A stretch of DNA of 64,000 bases from Dryomyza anilis. Taxonomy: Eukaryota > Arthropoda > Insecta > Diptera > Dryomyzidae. The stretch's first letter is position 1. Every line of letters begins with the position of its first letter. A program made the position numbers and the translations under genes. Below, piece after piece: positions 50,277-61,555 of the stretch. The DNA lies in NCBI GenBank assembly GCA_951804985.1, contig OX638135.1, forward strand, positions 6,167,659 to 6,231,658, given 5' to 3'. Under the pieces are notes generated by a model, which searched no databases, had not been told where the DNA came from, and was given only the letters and a program-made list of their open reading frames with translations.

Positions 50277-50696
50277 TAAGATTTTTAAGCTTTTACTTTT
50301 TTTTGTTCTTTTTTTTCGTTATTAAAAAATTTAATCCTTTTTTTGAGTTTTTTTGGATTTTCTTTTTTGCATATTTCTTTTTTAATGTATTTGTATATTT
50401 TACATTTTTTTATTATTTTTGTATGTATTTTTTTTGCAAATGAGCTATTTATGTTGTAATTAAAGATAGTAGTAATAAGGTTGGTAATTTTTGCAAAGAT
50501 GTTTGTAGATGTTATTTTGAAAAGCGATGCAGAAGAAAATGTTTTCAAAAAAATCGCGAACATTCTTATATACTTCAATTATTACATACAAGGAAACATA
50601 TGATTCAAAAACAGAAAATCCTAAAATGTTTCGCTCCGCGTCGACTTTCGGAAACTAGGACCTCTAAAATTGAGAAGAAGCTTTTAAAACTCAAAA

Positions 50697-51379
50697 CCAG
50701 TTGGGAACGTTAGATCACATGGGAAATTTTAAAGTAGGTGTAATTATGATAGTTAGGATTATCAAAATTATAGTCGGTCTAAGCCGACTATAAATACCCT
50801 ACACATATGTGTGGTTACCATTTAAATTGGTATATAGGTCACCAGGGTATACGAATCCTGAAAATAACTACAAACATTCAATCGCAGAAGAATTTCCATT
50901 CATTTGATACCCATATTTACAAATGGGTAGGTGTACCGAATTTCGATTTTTTTTTTGTGAACCACAAGTCTTTTCGCCGGAAAACATTATTATCATGTAT
51001 TTGAGCATGATGTCAATATATATTTGACCAAAAAAGTTTACCTAAGCACGTATACATAAAAATTGATCTTTTATGTACATTTTATATGAGGTATTTGAAC
51101 ATAAGTGGTCGGATTATAGGTCACAATGGAGTAAGTATATAAGTAATCTAAGTTATAAGTTTCATTTATCTAGCTCTTCAATTTTAAAAGTAGTAGGGAT
51201 TTCAACAGACAGACGGACGGACATACAGACGGACAGACAGACGGACATCGCTAAATCGACTCAGGAGGTCATGCTGATCAAGAATATATATACTTTTCCA
51301 TACCGGAGATGCTTCCTTCAGGGTGTTACAAACGGCGTACCAAACTGAATATACCCTTTCACTCTTAGTGTAGGGTATA
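50697..51379 (-). mobile_element. mini-me-like element, copy f
   Basis: Minus-strand copy of the copy-a subfamily, from CCAGTTGGGAACG to CACTCTTAGTGTAGGGTAT. (GTCY)n tract in reverse at 51207-51246. Confidence 0.75.
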
Positions 51380-51822
51380 AAAAGTGATCCTATGATATTG
51401 AGCAAAGAGCTTAAAGGACACTTTTGAGCTTTTAACGACTATTTTCAATAAAATTATTGTTACTCCAAGTATAAAAAGATATCACTCATTTTATTTTTTT
51501 ATTTAATTTAAAATCACTTACTGAAATTATTGGGGGCAAACACTTTCAATGTAGCATTTTTTTCCGAGAAGCTCTTAGTATTTAGGGCAAACACTTTTAA
51601 AATAGATTGCCTTCTAGGAAACACTTAGTGTTTGTCCCAAAGAAATATCATGTATTTATTACTTATCTTAAACACTTTCATTATTTACTGGTAACAGATA
51701 AATGTTTTGGAGGAATAATTGAAGTTACTTTTTTAAAGAGTTCTGTTATTGTTATGTACAGAGACTTTTCCAACTGACTTCGTTATACATTATTTTGAAC
51801 CAGTTACAGAACTAGTGTATTT
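51380..51822. other. Spacer between duplicated segments
   Basis: AT-rich, no gene. It has three relatives of the phrase GGCAAACACTTT/GGAAACACTTAG that recall, in reverse, the GTGTTTCCC minisatellite at 45310-45450. Confidence 0.5.
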
Positions 51823-52971
51823 TTTCTAGTTACTTTTGTATTAGTTCTTGAACTTGATCTTTTTACACTAGAACTTCTTTTTCCGACTGGGTACCATCAC
51901 AAATATTTGAAATATCACATGATTACACTACCCACAAAACAATATATTTCCCATGAACATACCATACATCAATTCTATATAATAAGCGGTTGCTGATTTT
52001 AACTGCTTAGATAACGTTAAAAAAATTGCTATCGATTTTTGAACTTTAAAATTTGAAACGCAATGAAACTCTATGTTTTTATTATTTGTCAAGACTAATT
52101 AAAATATAAAAAAAACAGCAAAAAATTTGAATATTCCGATACGTTTTTAAGAGTTTATCAGTAGGGGGGAGCCTGGTGTAAAGTGATGCACGTTTTGATT
52201 TTCTTCCAAAAAAGTACATTGGCAAATTTTTTCATGTTTTAAAGGGTTTATTCCATAGACTGGTTATGATGTAATTTTTTGCATTAACAGAATACCATTT
52301 ATGTTTATTTCAATTAATTTTTGATCAAAACAACTCAATTTTTGACTTGTTGAAAAATGTTGGGGTAAAGTGGGAAACTTCAAAATTTTTACCAACATGC
52401 TATTTAAGTATTTTTCATGTTTTGTTATTTTCATAACAAAGTCAAATATATTAAGGATAAAGGGCCATTCCACACCAAATCGACCTGCGCATAGTGTGAT
52501 ATTTTCACAATCTAGGTGGACATAAATAGAATTTTAATGTTAAAGACTTGAACTTTTTTAAAGAAGAAGTTTTCTCGAAATAAAACTTATCCACAAAAAA
52601 TGGGCGTGGTCAGATAAGTGCCACGCCCAATTCCCATAGAAATAATATATAACACTATACACATTTGGGGAGATGTTCACTTTACCGGCCGAAGCGAAAA
52701 AAAAACAAAAAAAATTGCCACCCCCTGTATTTTTGCAAAAATAAAATACCAAAATTAAAAGTAAGTGCCGCTCGGACCCGTGGTGACCTTGAAAAATCAA
52801 AAACTGGTGCACCCACTTAAAAGTGGGTACTCAAATGAAAGGTAATTTCCAAATCTGTAATTATTTTTAAGATCCGTCACTTCTAGCGACCCCTACACCA
52901 ATTTATGTAATTTCAATGAGACACTTGTATGTAACAATTGAAGTATATATGCATGTATAAACTTAAGATTT

Positions 52972-53282
52972 TTATAATAATATAATAATAATAGTTTGGC
53001 GCTACAGTCCTTCGGCGGAGCTCTCTCACCATTTTGAGTTGTGCGTGTTATATTTGTACTCAAAGTGGTGGAACCTACAGTTTATTGCCGAATCCGAACG
53101 GTGGGTGAGAGCTTTTCATAGGCAATGGTTTCACTCTCGTAGGTTTGCCATTTAGTGACGAGAAGTAGCGCGGTATAGAAAAATGTTTCTATGAAAAGAT
53201 GTTGTTAGCCCCAGTCCAGACTTGAACCGGGGACCTTTCGGCTCTCAGTCCTACGCACTAACCACTGAGCTACCGCGGCTAC
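52972..53282 (-). mobile_element. tRNA-derived SINE, copy in duplication 2
   Basis: Near-identical to 49966-50276 because it was copied with the segment; A and B boxes are unchanged. Leader follows at 53283. Confidence 0.8.
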
Positions 53283-53712
53283 TAAGATTTTTAAGCTTTT
53301 ACTTTTTTTTGTTCTTTTTTTTCGTTATTAAAAAAATGTAATCCTTTTTTTGAGTTTTTTTGGATTTTTTTTTTTGCATATTTCTTTTTTAATGTATTTG
53401 TATATTTTACATTTTTTTATTATTTTTGTATGTATTTTTTTTGCAAATGAGCTATTTATGTTGTAATTAAAGATAGTAGTAATAAGGTTGGTAATTTTTG
53501 CAAAGATGTTTGTAGATGTTATTTTGAAAAGCGATGCAGAAGAAAATGTTTTCAAAAAAATCGCGAACATTCTTATATACTTCAATTATTACATACAAGG
53601 AAACATATACATTAGACTGATTCAAAAACAGAAAATCCTAAAATGTTTCGCTCCGCGTCGACTTTCGGAAACTAGGACCTCTAAAATTGAGAAGAAGCTT
53701 TTAAAACTCAAA

Positions 53713-54245
53713 ACCAGTTGGGAACGTTAGATCACATGGGAAATTTTAAAGTAGGTGTAATTATGATAGTTAGGATTATCAAAATTATAGACGGTCTTAG
53801 CCGACTATAAATACCCTACACATATGTGTGGTTACCATTCAAATTGATATATAGGTCACCAGGGTATACGAATCCTGAAAATAACTACAAACATTCAATC
53901 GTTGAAGAATTTCCATTCATTTGATACCCATATTTACAAATGGGTAGGTGTACCAAATTTCGATTTTTTTTTTGTGAACCACAAGTCTTTTCGCCGGAAA
54001 ACATTATTATCACGTACTTGAGCATGATTTCAATATATATTTGACCAAAAAAGTTTACCTAAGCACGTATACATTAAAATTGATCTTTATATGTACATTT
54101 TATATGAGGTATTTGAACATAAGTGGTCGGATCATAGGTCACAATGAACCGATCTCGCACATACAGCGTAGGTATATTAGTAATCAAAGTTATAAGTTTC
54201 ATTTATCTAGCTCTTCAATTTTAAAAGTAGTAGGGATTTCAACAG

Positions 54246-54287
<42 letters not shown>

Positions 54288-54449
54288 GGACAGACGGACA
54301 GACAGACGGACAGACGGACGCTAAATCGACTCAGGAGGTCATGCTAATCAAGAATATATATACTTTTCCATACCGGAGATGCTTCCTTCTGGGTGTTACA
54401 AACGGCGTACCAAACTGAATATACCCTTTCACTCTTAGTGTAGGGTATA
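53713..54449 (-). mobile_element. mini-me-like element, copy g
   Basis: Sister of copy f. The (GTCY)n tract at 54242-54321 is about twice as long as in copy f, and a 30-bp stretch around ACCGATCTCGCACATACAGC, lost in copy f, is kept. Confidence 0.75.
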
Positions 54450-55386
54450 AAAAGAACGAATTATTTGAATTGTTACGATTTTTTTATTTCGAAAATATTT
54501 AATGTGAGTAGTAAATAGTTAAAAGATCTCTTTAATCAAAAACACCTGGAGTTGCCTCCGAATGGTTGCATTATAATTGTTAAATGTAAATCGTGTTAAA
54601 AAAAAGATATGCAATCTACGAGAAATAGATTTTATTTTTTAACATCATTTGTGTACAAAATACATTATTTTTTGAAATTCATAAAATTAGTTAAACTTGA
54701 ATTACATATTTATTAGAGCTACATCAACAGAATTTCATTATTTATTCTACCAGAACTGTGAAAAATCTCTCTAAAAAAAATGTTATTCGTACAAAACACT
54801 AAAACTGCATATCCTTCCACGCTGAAAATAATATACATCACAAAAAAAAAAAAACAGCAGGAAACTATTAGATATGACTACACTTTTTCAAACTTTGGAT
54901 AAAATTTGCATTTTTTTCTGCATTTTGTCCCCCTAGATATAAAAAATATTACACTGTGCTGCGGTTGGAACTTTTCAAACTTTTTCAACGAAATTTGGGC
55001 AACTTATTAAGGGTATCGAGATATGACCATTTTATTTTTCGACCACTACTTCCAGAGATACAGTGCTTCAAAGTTTCAAAAAATGGTCCAAAAATCACTT
55101 GTGTATGGTTCTTCATACTTCAATATCTCTTAAAGTAGAAACGCTAGAATTTCCATTGATTTTTTCTCCTCAGCTTTTTCTGCAATTCAGATGTTATCAC
55201 AGGTGAAGTTAAAAGGTTGCTTTTCATTGGTTTGTGGTCACGATTTAATTTTTTTCTTGGTTAAACCAATTTAATAATTCATATACCGAAATATGTTCAC
55301 TAATATTTCAGCAAACAACTTAGATTACGTTTTCCACTTTATCCCAGAATTGTAATTTGGACATAAAATAGCACCATTTAAGATAT
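54450..55386. other. AT-rich spacer ending in a third hAT-A-related piece
   Basis: 54450-55160 shows no gene or repeat that I recognise. About 55175-55386 (GTTATCACAGGTGAAGTTAA, TTACGTTTTCCACTTTATCC) aligns with the right part of hAT copies A1 and A2, and the LTR element is inserted in it. Its continuation appears beyond 62068 (TATGTAAAATTAT). Confidence 0.6.
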
Positions 55387-55837
55387 TGTTACGAAAATTC
55401 AGTCTACGGAAAACTGTTCTACGAGTTCGTATCGCTGGACTGTGTACAAAATAAAAACACACTAATATTTGGTTTTAACTAGTATTATTTCAACTAGTAT
55501 TAATTAACTTTATTTATTTAAATAACAACTTAAAGAATAATCACTTATATCAAGTGCTGAATTTATACAATTTAGCTTAACAATGTTCACTCACGAGACG
55601 CACTAGTTCACTATCAAATCACAACTGAAGTGACGTACCTCAGATGCGGCTCCCTTATATACTGCATGCATCAGTTCGACACGTTTCGACAAGCTTCGAC
55701 TTGTTTCGAGAACCTTCTACTCGTTTCGTGAATGACGTCTCTTTCTAACACATTGCTTAGTGCGCTGAATTATCTTGCGTCTCATTTATTATTGTTGAAT
55801 GATTGCACAGTGGGGCAAATTACATATTTTCGTAACA
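55387..55837 (-). repeat. 3' LTR of the gypsy element (451 bp)
   Basis: Bounded by TGTTACGAAAATTCAG and its outer inverse TTTTCGTAACA, so the LTR is TG...CA with about 10-bp inverted ends. On the minus strand it has a TATA-box-like AGTATATAAGGGAGCC near 55660 and AATAAA-type sites near 55510. Internally it has repeated CGACACGTTTCGACAAGCTT-type sequence. Confidence 0.85.
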
Positions 55838-55849
55838 CTGTCCTTTACC
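55838..55849 (-). promoter_or_regulatory. Polypurine tract candidate
   Basis: GGTAAAGGACAG on the minus strand directly abuts the 3' LTR, where the plus-strand primer of reverse transcription is expected. Short and imperfect. Confidence 0.5.
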
Positions 55850-55912
55850 TAAATCCATTCGACCCGAACAGATGTTAATCCTCTCTCCCTATACGGCGCT
55901 AACCATTCTAAA

Positions 55913-56174
55913 TGTACTACTTTCATTTTTCGTCCAACGCCCGCAGTATTCTGAATCCGATACACTACATCATTAATTCTTTTAATTATCTTATATGGTC
56001 CTTCCCAGTGTGTTTGTAACTTAGGGGATAAGCCTTTCTTCCTTGTACTACTTTCATTTTTCGTCCAACGCCCGCAGTATTCTGAATCCGATACACTACA
56101 TCATTAATTCTTTTAATTATCTTATATGGTCCTTCCCAGTGTGTTTGTAACTTAGGGGATAAGCCTTTCTTCCT
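55913..56174 (-). repeat. 131-bp tandem duplication at integrase C-terminus
   Basis: TGTACTACTTTCATTTTTCG starts at 55913 and again at 56044; the two 131-bp copies look identical. The period is not a multiple of three, so the second copy shifts the frame at the end of integrase. Confidence 0.9.
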
Positions 56175-57379
56175 TTGTGGGTTATAGAGCAAAACAAGTT
56201 CTCCTTCCGTAAATCCCTCTGAATTTGTGCGCAAGTCGTATCTGGCCTTAATCTTATCACTCGCAAATTGTGTACGCTGCCTTACAAACTGATTCACTTC
56301 GTCCATTTCTTCACTTTTCCTGGAAACATAATCGTGAATAGGAATTCCAGCTGAAGGACTCGCACCAAACTTTAAATCCGCAGGTAATCTTAAGTCCTTT
56401 CCAAAAACAATTTTAGATGGTGAAGCTGCTGTGGTATCATGAACCGCCGTCCGATAAGCCATGAGGAATACTGGTATGTGTGTATCCCAATCTTTTTGAT
56501 TTTTATGAACCACTTTTCTGAGATACTCTTCCAAAGTCCGATTGAATCTCTCTACCATGCCATCAGATTGCGGGTGCAATGGCTTTATTCGTGTTTTGTG
56601 TATGTTGATGACTTTGCATACTTCTTTAAATACAGCAGACTAAAAATTTCTTCCTTGATCTGAATGCAATTCCAACGGTACTCCAAAACGGCTTAGCCAG
56701 TTGTTAACTAACGCATCCGCAACTGTTGTGGCTTCTTGATTTGGCATGGGATACACTTCAGGCCACTTGCTGAAGTAGTCAACTGATGCACTTCGTCCAT
56801 TTCTTCACTTTTCCTGGAAACATAATCGTGAATAGGAATTCCAGCTGAAGGACTCGCACCAAACTTTAAATCCGCAGGCAATCTTAAGTCCTTTCCAAAA
56901 ACAATTTTAGATGGTGAAGCTGCTGTCGTATCATGAACCGCCGTCCGATAAGCCATGAGGAATACTGGTATGTGTGTAACCCAATCTTTTTGATTTTTAT
57001 GAACCACTTTTCTGAGATACTCTTCCAAAGTCCGATTGAATCTCTCTACCATGCCATCAGATTGCGGGTGCAATGGCTTTATTCGTGTTTTGTGTATGTT
57101 GATGACTTTGCATACTTCTTTAAATACAGCAGACTAAAAATTTCTTCCTTGATCTGAATGCAATTCCAACGGTACTCCAAAACGGCTTAGCCAGTTGTTA
57201 ACTAACGCATCCGCAACTGTTGTGGCTTCTTGATTTGGCATGGGATACACTTCAGGCCACTTGCTGAAGTAGTCAATGACGACAAGCACATACTTATTAC
57301 CCGCATCACTGATTGGAAATGGTCCGGCGACGTCCATGGCGATACGTTCGAATGGTGCTCCCACGTTGTACTGATGCAT
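55986..57379 (-). pseudogene. gypsy integrase, broken by a 494-bp tandem duplication
   Basis: 57134-57379 has the catalytic-core start (ERIAMDVAGPFP, VVIDYFSKWPEVY, SDQGRNF) ended by a TAG; 55986-56579 and 56708-57073 both hold the next part (HPQSDGMVERFNRTLEE), and the first also has the GPY/F-type C-terminal domain (HWEGPYKIIKR). Segments 56288-56781 and 56782-57275 are tandem copies of 494 bp, not a multiple of three, and each carries the same TAG. Inactive in any reading. Confidence 0.88.
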
Positions 57380-57749
57380 CCTGCCGCGACTTCTGACTGT
57401 TGGTCCTTTTGCTGGTACACATTGCGGACAACTGCGGATCCAATGGTCGACTGACTCTTGGCATCCAACTTAATAAAAACGTTTTTTTTACCTTCTCGAC
57501 CGTTTTATTTAAGCCCAAGTGTCCTCCACTTGATCCACCATAGTATTCCGCTAATATCTCTTTTGTTTTTGACTTAGAAACAACAATCAAACTTCGAGCG
57601 GACATGCCATCTTCACTTTCCCATACACGATATAGGCAACCGTCTTGTAGCTTTAAGCTCTGCCACTGTGCCCAGTACGCCTTAGTTATTGGGCTGTCGG
57701 AAGCTATCTCTTCCCATGATGGTTTTCTGTGCTGTTCCTTGAACATCAT
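57306..57749 (-). pseudogene. gypsy integrase N-terminal zinc-binding region
   Basis: The frame contains LYRVWESEDG and GGHLGLNKTVEKVKKTF, the H-x-H part of the integrase zinc finger. Then it drifts out of the core frame, where the Cys pair (CPQC-type, about 57420) is expected, pointing to a frameshift around 57465. It overlaps the core frame at 57134-57379. Confidence 0.75.
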
Positions 57750-57879
57750 GATTTTTGTGAGGTCGGGATCACTCTTTTGATCAATTTGAATTTGTTCCGG
57801 AGTCCATTTTTTCTGGGAAAAACATTTAGCAAACGAATGTCAATTATGTTTTCTTTTCCTTCCGCTCTTGAACAATGTC

Positions 57880-58201
57880 TGCATTCTAGTTTACATGGGC
57901 GTCGTGACAGAGCATCTGCATTTCCATGATTTCCTCCTTTACGATGTTCGATTGAGAAATCGTAGCTCTGTAATAGTTCTATCCAACGCGCAATTTGACC
58001 TTCCGGATCTTTGAACTAAAGTAACAATCGTAGTGCGTGATCGGTTCTCAAGTGAAACTGTTGTCCGTACAGATACTTATGGAAATGTTTCACACTTTCA
58101 ATAACAGCAAGAAGCTCCCTCCTGGTGACACAGTAATTTCCCTCGGGCTTAGACAATGTTTTACTGTAGTATGCGATCACTTTTTCTTGCCCATTGATCA
58201 C
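57880..58201 (-). pseudogene. gypsy RNase H, broken
   Basis: 58016-58201 reads KVIAYYSKTLSKPEGNY and RRELLAVIESVKHF and LRTDHALRLL, typical gypsy RNase H. A TAA interrupts it at 58016. The tail IARWIELLQSYDFSIEHRKG and NADALSRRPC continues after the stop in the same frame to about 57890. It is out of frame with the reverse transcriptase. Confidence 0.85.
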
Positions 58202-58211
58202 TTCACAGAAC

Positions 58212-59396
58212 TCAGCCTATTCCGTATCCACTTGCATCCGTATCGAGTATAAATTTCTCACCTGGAATTGGATACGCAAGAATTGGTGCCGAGCACAGTA
58301 GATCTTTTAATTTCAAAAATGCCCTTTCTTGATCATCGATCCATTGAAATGCTCGGTTCTTTCTTGTCAACTCATGAAGACTGCTAGCAACATTGGCAAA
58401 ACCTGGAACAAATCGTCTGTAGTATGTACATAGTCCCAAGAAACTTCGTAGGTCATGTAGGTTTTGCGGTCTGGGCCACTCCATCACTGCAACTATTTTA
58501 TCTTCATCGGTATGCACTCCTTCCGTGGTAACTCGATGACCCAGATACTTGACTTCTTTCTTGAAAAGAGAGCATTTCTTTGGGCTAAGTTGTAGACCCG
58601 CTTTTTTCAATCAAAGGAATACTACTTCTGGATTTCTTAGATGTTCGTTGAAATCCTTTCCCATATCAATTATGTCATCAAGGTATACTAGGCATGTTTT
58701 CCAGTATAAACCTTTTAATACGTGCTTCATTAACCGCTCGAATGTTGCTGGGGCATTGCATAGTCCAAACGGCATTACCAAAAATTGCCATAGTCCATCT
58801 CCAGTACTGAATGCGGTCTTCTCTCGATCTTTCTTATCGATTTCTACTTGCCAGTAACCGCTTTGCAAGTCCAACGTGGAAAACAACTTAGCATTAGATA
58901 GTGTATCCAATGTGTCATCGATTCTTGGCAATGGATAACTATCTTTCTTTGTGACATCATTAAGTTTTCGGTAGTCAACGCAGAACCGAGTACTACCGTC
59001 CTTCTTTTTCACCAATACTACTGGTGAACTCCATGGACTCTCAGATGGTTCCACCACGCCATTTGTGTGCATTTCTTCAACCAAATGTGATACTTCGTCT
59101 CTTTTCGCAAGTGGTACCCTTCTTGGTGCATGACGAATTGGGTTAGAGTCACCAGTGTCTATTCGATGTTTTACAATGGAAGTTCTGCCATCCTTTTGGC
59201 CCTTTTCAGCAAATATACACCGATATTTGTCAATTAGCTGTTGCACTTGACTCTTTTCTTTGGCAGCCAAATCCTTCGTCCACTCATTTATAAACCTGTG
59301 AGTAGATTGTTTGTTTATTTGCGATGTGCCGTAGTCTCTTGATGGATTTGACTCACAATTTATAATCGCTGATGCCTCTTGACACTGGCTTATCAC
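58212..59396 (-). pseudogene. gypsy reverse transcriptase, one in-frame stop
   Basis: Domain blocks in order: SPWSSPVVLVKKKDGSTRFC, DYRKLNDVTKKDSYPLPRID, FSTLDLQSGYWQVEI, FLVMPFGLCNAPATFERLM and YLDDII, the polymerase YxDD box. An in-frame TGA at about 58611 separates this from the thumb and connection part (KKCSLFKKEVKYLGH, RSFLGLCTYYRRFV), which ends at LDTDASGYGIG, the first RNase H Asp. A CpG-type mutation could explain the TGA. Not expected to give active polymerase. Confidence 0.9.
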
Positions 59397-59518
59397 TGTT
59401 CCCTTTTTAATTAGTTTTCAATGTTGAGAACTCTTATTGGAACAACTTTGTCTTTTGTCACTTCTACTAATGTTCTTCCGACAACAATATTACTTCTGCT
59501 CATTTGCTTATCATTCGC

Positions 59519-60073
59519 TTATATAACCCACAACTTGCTTATCCCACAATCTCCATTTAATTTCGCCCAAACAATTGCTTCTGAATTAGGTGGTATTTTT
59601 CTATTTTTATGAGCAATAACTTGTTTAATTTTCGGGCATTGGTCACAATCAATATTTAGTTGGATCTCCGGGTTGGCAGAACTCAAAATTTTCCTAGTTA
59701 AATCTAGTGTGAAACCGTTTCTTATCATGAAGTCTGCCAAGTATTATTTCGTCTACTATTTCCGCCACTATAAAATCATGCTAAACTGTCGTAGTGCCAA
59801 TAGTGATTTCCTTGGTAATTTTTCCTCTGATTGGAGCCTCTTCACCTGTCGCTGTTTGCAATCTTATTCCGATAAGCGGCTCTATTTCGTCCCTAACAAG
59901 GTTACTTCTTATAATTGAGTGTGAAGCTCCTGTATCCAACGTTACCATATATGCTACACAATCAATTAGCCCCTTGACAGTTAAACTATTCGACTTTCGA
60001 GCAATTTGTGAAATGGAGATTCTGGGGCAATCGGTTATGGGAGTCAGATCGTGCCCCGAAGAACTGACCCGTT
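59519..60073 (-). pseudogene. gypsy protease region, frames broken
   Basis: On the minus strand near 59925-59945 the translation gives LDTGASHSII, the aspartic protease DTGA active site. Downstream, 59519-59740 keeps a frame without a recognised motif other than a CDQCPK sequence, in the stretch between protease and polymerase. No single frame covers the region. Confidence 0.65.
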
Positions 60074-61525
60074 TTAGTTTAAAGCTTGATTAAAATTTAC
60101 GCTATTTTGGACATGATCCTGTCTTTCTTCATGTCTGGGTTCATCTGCAGATTGATTTATTGAGCGTTTGCGTTTTTTACGACAGTCACGTGCCATATGC
60201 CCATATGTATCACAGTTGTAACATTTACCTTTGAATTGCGTATCTTTGTTGGCTGATGTGTGTTCGGTTTTAACGCCTGCTTTAACTGCTTGGCACACTA
60301 CTTGAAATAAATCATCGTCCTCCACATCAATTCTACGCGCCTTTGGAGCCGATCGGCACAACGCATTTGCTGTCTCCTGTGTTAGAGCTATGGTAACCGT
60401 TTCCGTAAATGTTACCTTGGGCGTAATCACTGTTGCACGTTTTGTCTCCTGATCGCGTATGCCATCAACAAAAGCTTCGATCTTGCACTTTTCTATGAAA
60501 TCACTCGTTGAATCTGCATACGACAAATACGCAAGCCTCTCGACGTCCGCTGCATACGCCTGCAAAGTTTCGCCATTTCGTTGCATTCTGCCCTTCAGCT
60601 CCATTCGGTATATCTGTTTCATGTGATCACTGCCATATTTTCGTTGCACTGCAGCCATAACCGCTAAATAACTGTTTCGATCACTTTCTGGAACCGTCTG
60701 CAATACTTCGGCTGCGCCTCCTTTAAGCGCCACGATAAGTGCGTCTACGCTGTCCTCATTATTCCACAGATTACTTACAGCCGTGGTATCAAATTGCAGC
60801 TTGAAAATGTTGAACGCTGTGGTTCCATCGTAAATCGACGATTTTAGCCTCGTACCACTAAAAACATGCTGTGTAGGTCCATTTATCTGCAACACGTACA
60901 AATATTTTTTTATTTCCTGGATTTCTTTGTCTATACCGTTTTCTAATCTTTGAATTTTTTCATCAACATCATTTATATGCGCTTCAAGTTCATTTACTTT
61001 GCTATGTAGAGTATTAGAAACTTCCAGAAGTTGCTTAGAATGTTCTTGAAGCTGTTCAGAATTTTCCTGAAGTTTCTGTTCTATTTTGTTAGAATTTTCA
61101 ACAAGTTCATGCTTCATGTCTAATTTGAGCTGATTGGAATTTTCTAGAAGTTTCTGTTGCATTTTGTTAGCATTTTCTTGAAGCTGTTTGGAATTTTCTT
61201 GAAGTTCTGTTTTAAGTTGATTGGAATTTTCTTGAAGCTGTTTGGAATTTTCTTGAGCCATTATCTGAAACTGTTGCTGCATAGCTCCGATCAACTGGCT
61301 CATATCAAAAACTTGGGTCTGTACTTTCTCCTCTGCGTCCATATTATTCCATGACGATGCTGCAGCTTCAATTTCAAATTCGTGCTCCGCGAGAAGAATG
61401 CCTTGGGCCTCCAATTCTTCAATTAGGCGCTTCTGCAGCTCTACTTTCGTACCAGCAGTTGCAAGATTACGAATAGACAGCTCCTTCTTTAGCTGGTCGA
61501 CTTTAAGTTGTTCGAATTTAACCAT
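60074..61525 (-). CDS. gag: gypsy gag, intact, with SAP-like start and CCHC knuckle
   Basis: 483 codons with no break. Residues about 8-37 (QLKKELSIRNLATAGTKVEL) look like a SAP helix-turn-helix, a DNA/RNA-binding fold. Residues about 85-175 are a repeat of ENSKQLQ/ENSNQLK units, a long coiled coil. The middle resembles the gypsy capsid (FKLQFDTTAVSNLWNNEDSV, YAADVERLAYLSYAD). CYNCDTYGHMARDC at about 435-448 is a CCHC zinc knuckle for RNA packaging, followed by basic RKKRKR. Start ATG at 61525 lies just inside the primer site. It is far better kept than pol. Confidence 0.9.
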   Translation of the reverse strand: MVKFEQLKVDQLKKELSIRNLATAGTKVELQKRLIEELEAQGILLAEHEFEIEAAASSWNNMDAEEKVQTQVFDMSQLIGAMQQQFQIMAQENSKQLQENSNQLKTELQENSKQLQENANKMQQKLLENSNQLKLDMKHELVENSNKIEQKLQENSEQLQEHSKQLLEVSNTLHSKVNELEAHINDVDEKIQRLENGIDKEIQEIKKYLYVLQINGPTQHVFSGTRLKSSIYDGTTAFNIFKLQFDTTAVSNLWNNEDSVDALIVALKGGAAEVLQTVPESDRNSYLAVMAAVQRKYGSDHMKQIYRMELKGRMQRNGETLQAYAADVERLAYLSYADSTSDFIEKCKIEAFVDGIRDQETKRATVITPKVTFTETVTIALTQETANALCRSAPKARRIDVEDDDLFQVVCQAVKAGVKTEHTSANKDTQFKGKCYNCDTYGHMARDCRKKRKRSINQSADEPRHEERQDHVQNSVNFNQALN

Positions 61526-61536
61526 TTTGTATCACA

Positions 61537-61554
61537 ATCCCACTTCTGACACCA
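61537..61554 (-). promoter_or_regulatory. Primer-binding site, tRNA-Leu type
   Basis: Minus strand TGGTGTCAGAAGTGGGAT, one base from the 5' LTR, is complementary to the 3' end of a tRNA-Leu that finishes ATCCCACTTCTGACA plus CCA. This sets minus-strand DNA synthesis. Confidence 0.85.
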
Positions 61555-61555
61555 A

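Larger units (their letters stand above)
45957..51379. repeat. 2.6-kb segmental duplication, copy 1 (interrupted)
   Basis: From TTTCTAGTTACTTTTG to the end of a mini-me element, it matches 51823-54449 almost base for base (for example GGGGGGAGCCTGGTGTAAAG, CGCTCGGACCCGTGGTGACC), except for the 2.9-kb hAT-like insertion at 46472-49345 and small indels. The product-like minus-strand frame at 49552-49806 repeats at 52558-52812 and has no recognisable domain. Confidence 0.9.
51823..54449. repeat. 2.6-kb segmental duplication, copy 2 (empty hAT site)
   Basis: Matches copy 1 without the hAT-like element: TTAATTTTTGATCAAAACAA at about 52315 is the unoccupied target. It has 34 bp (about 52454-52487, AGGGCCATTCCACACC) absent from copy 1, and a longer (GTCY)n in its mini-me. 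Confidence 0.9.

Noticed and set aside
55838..55985. An envelope gene in the gypsy element
   Set aside because: Only about 150 bp separate integrase from the 3' LTR; no envelope frame exists.
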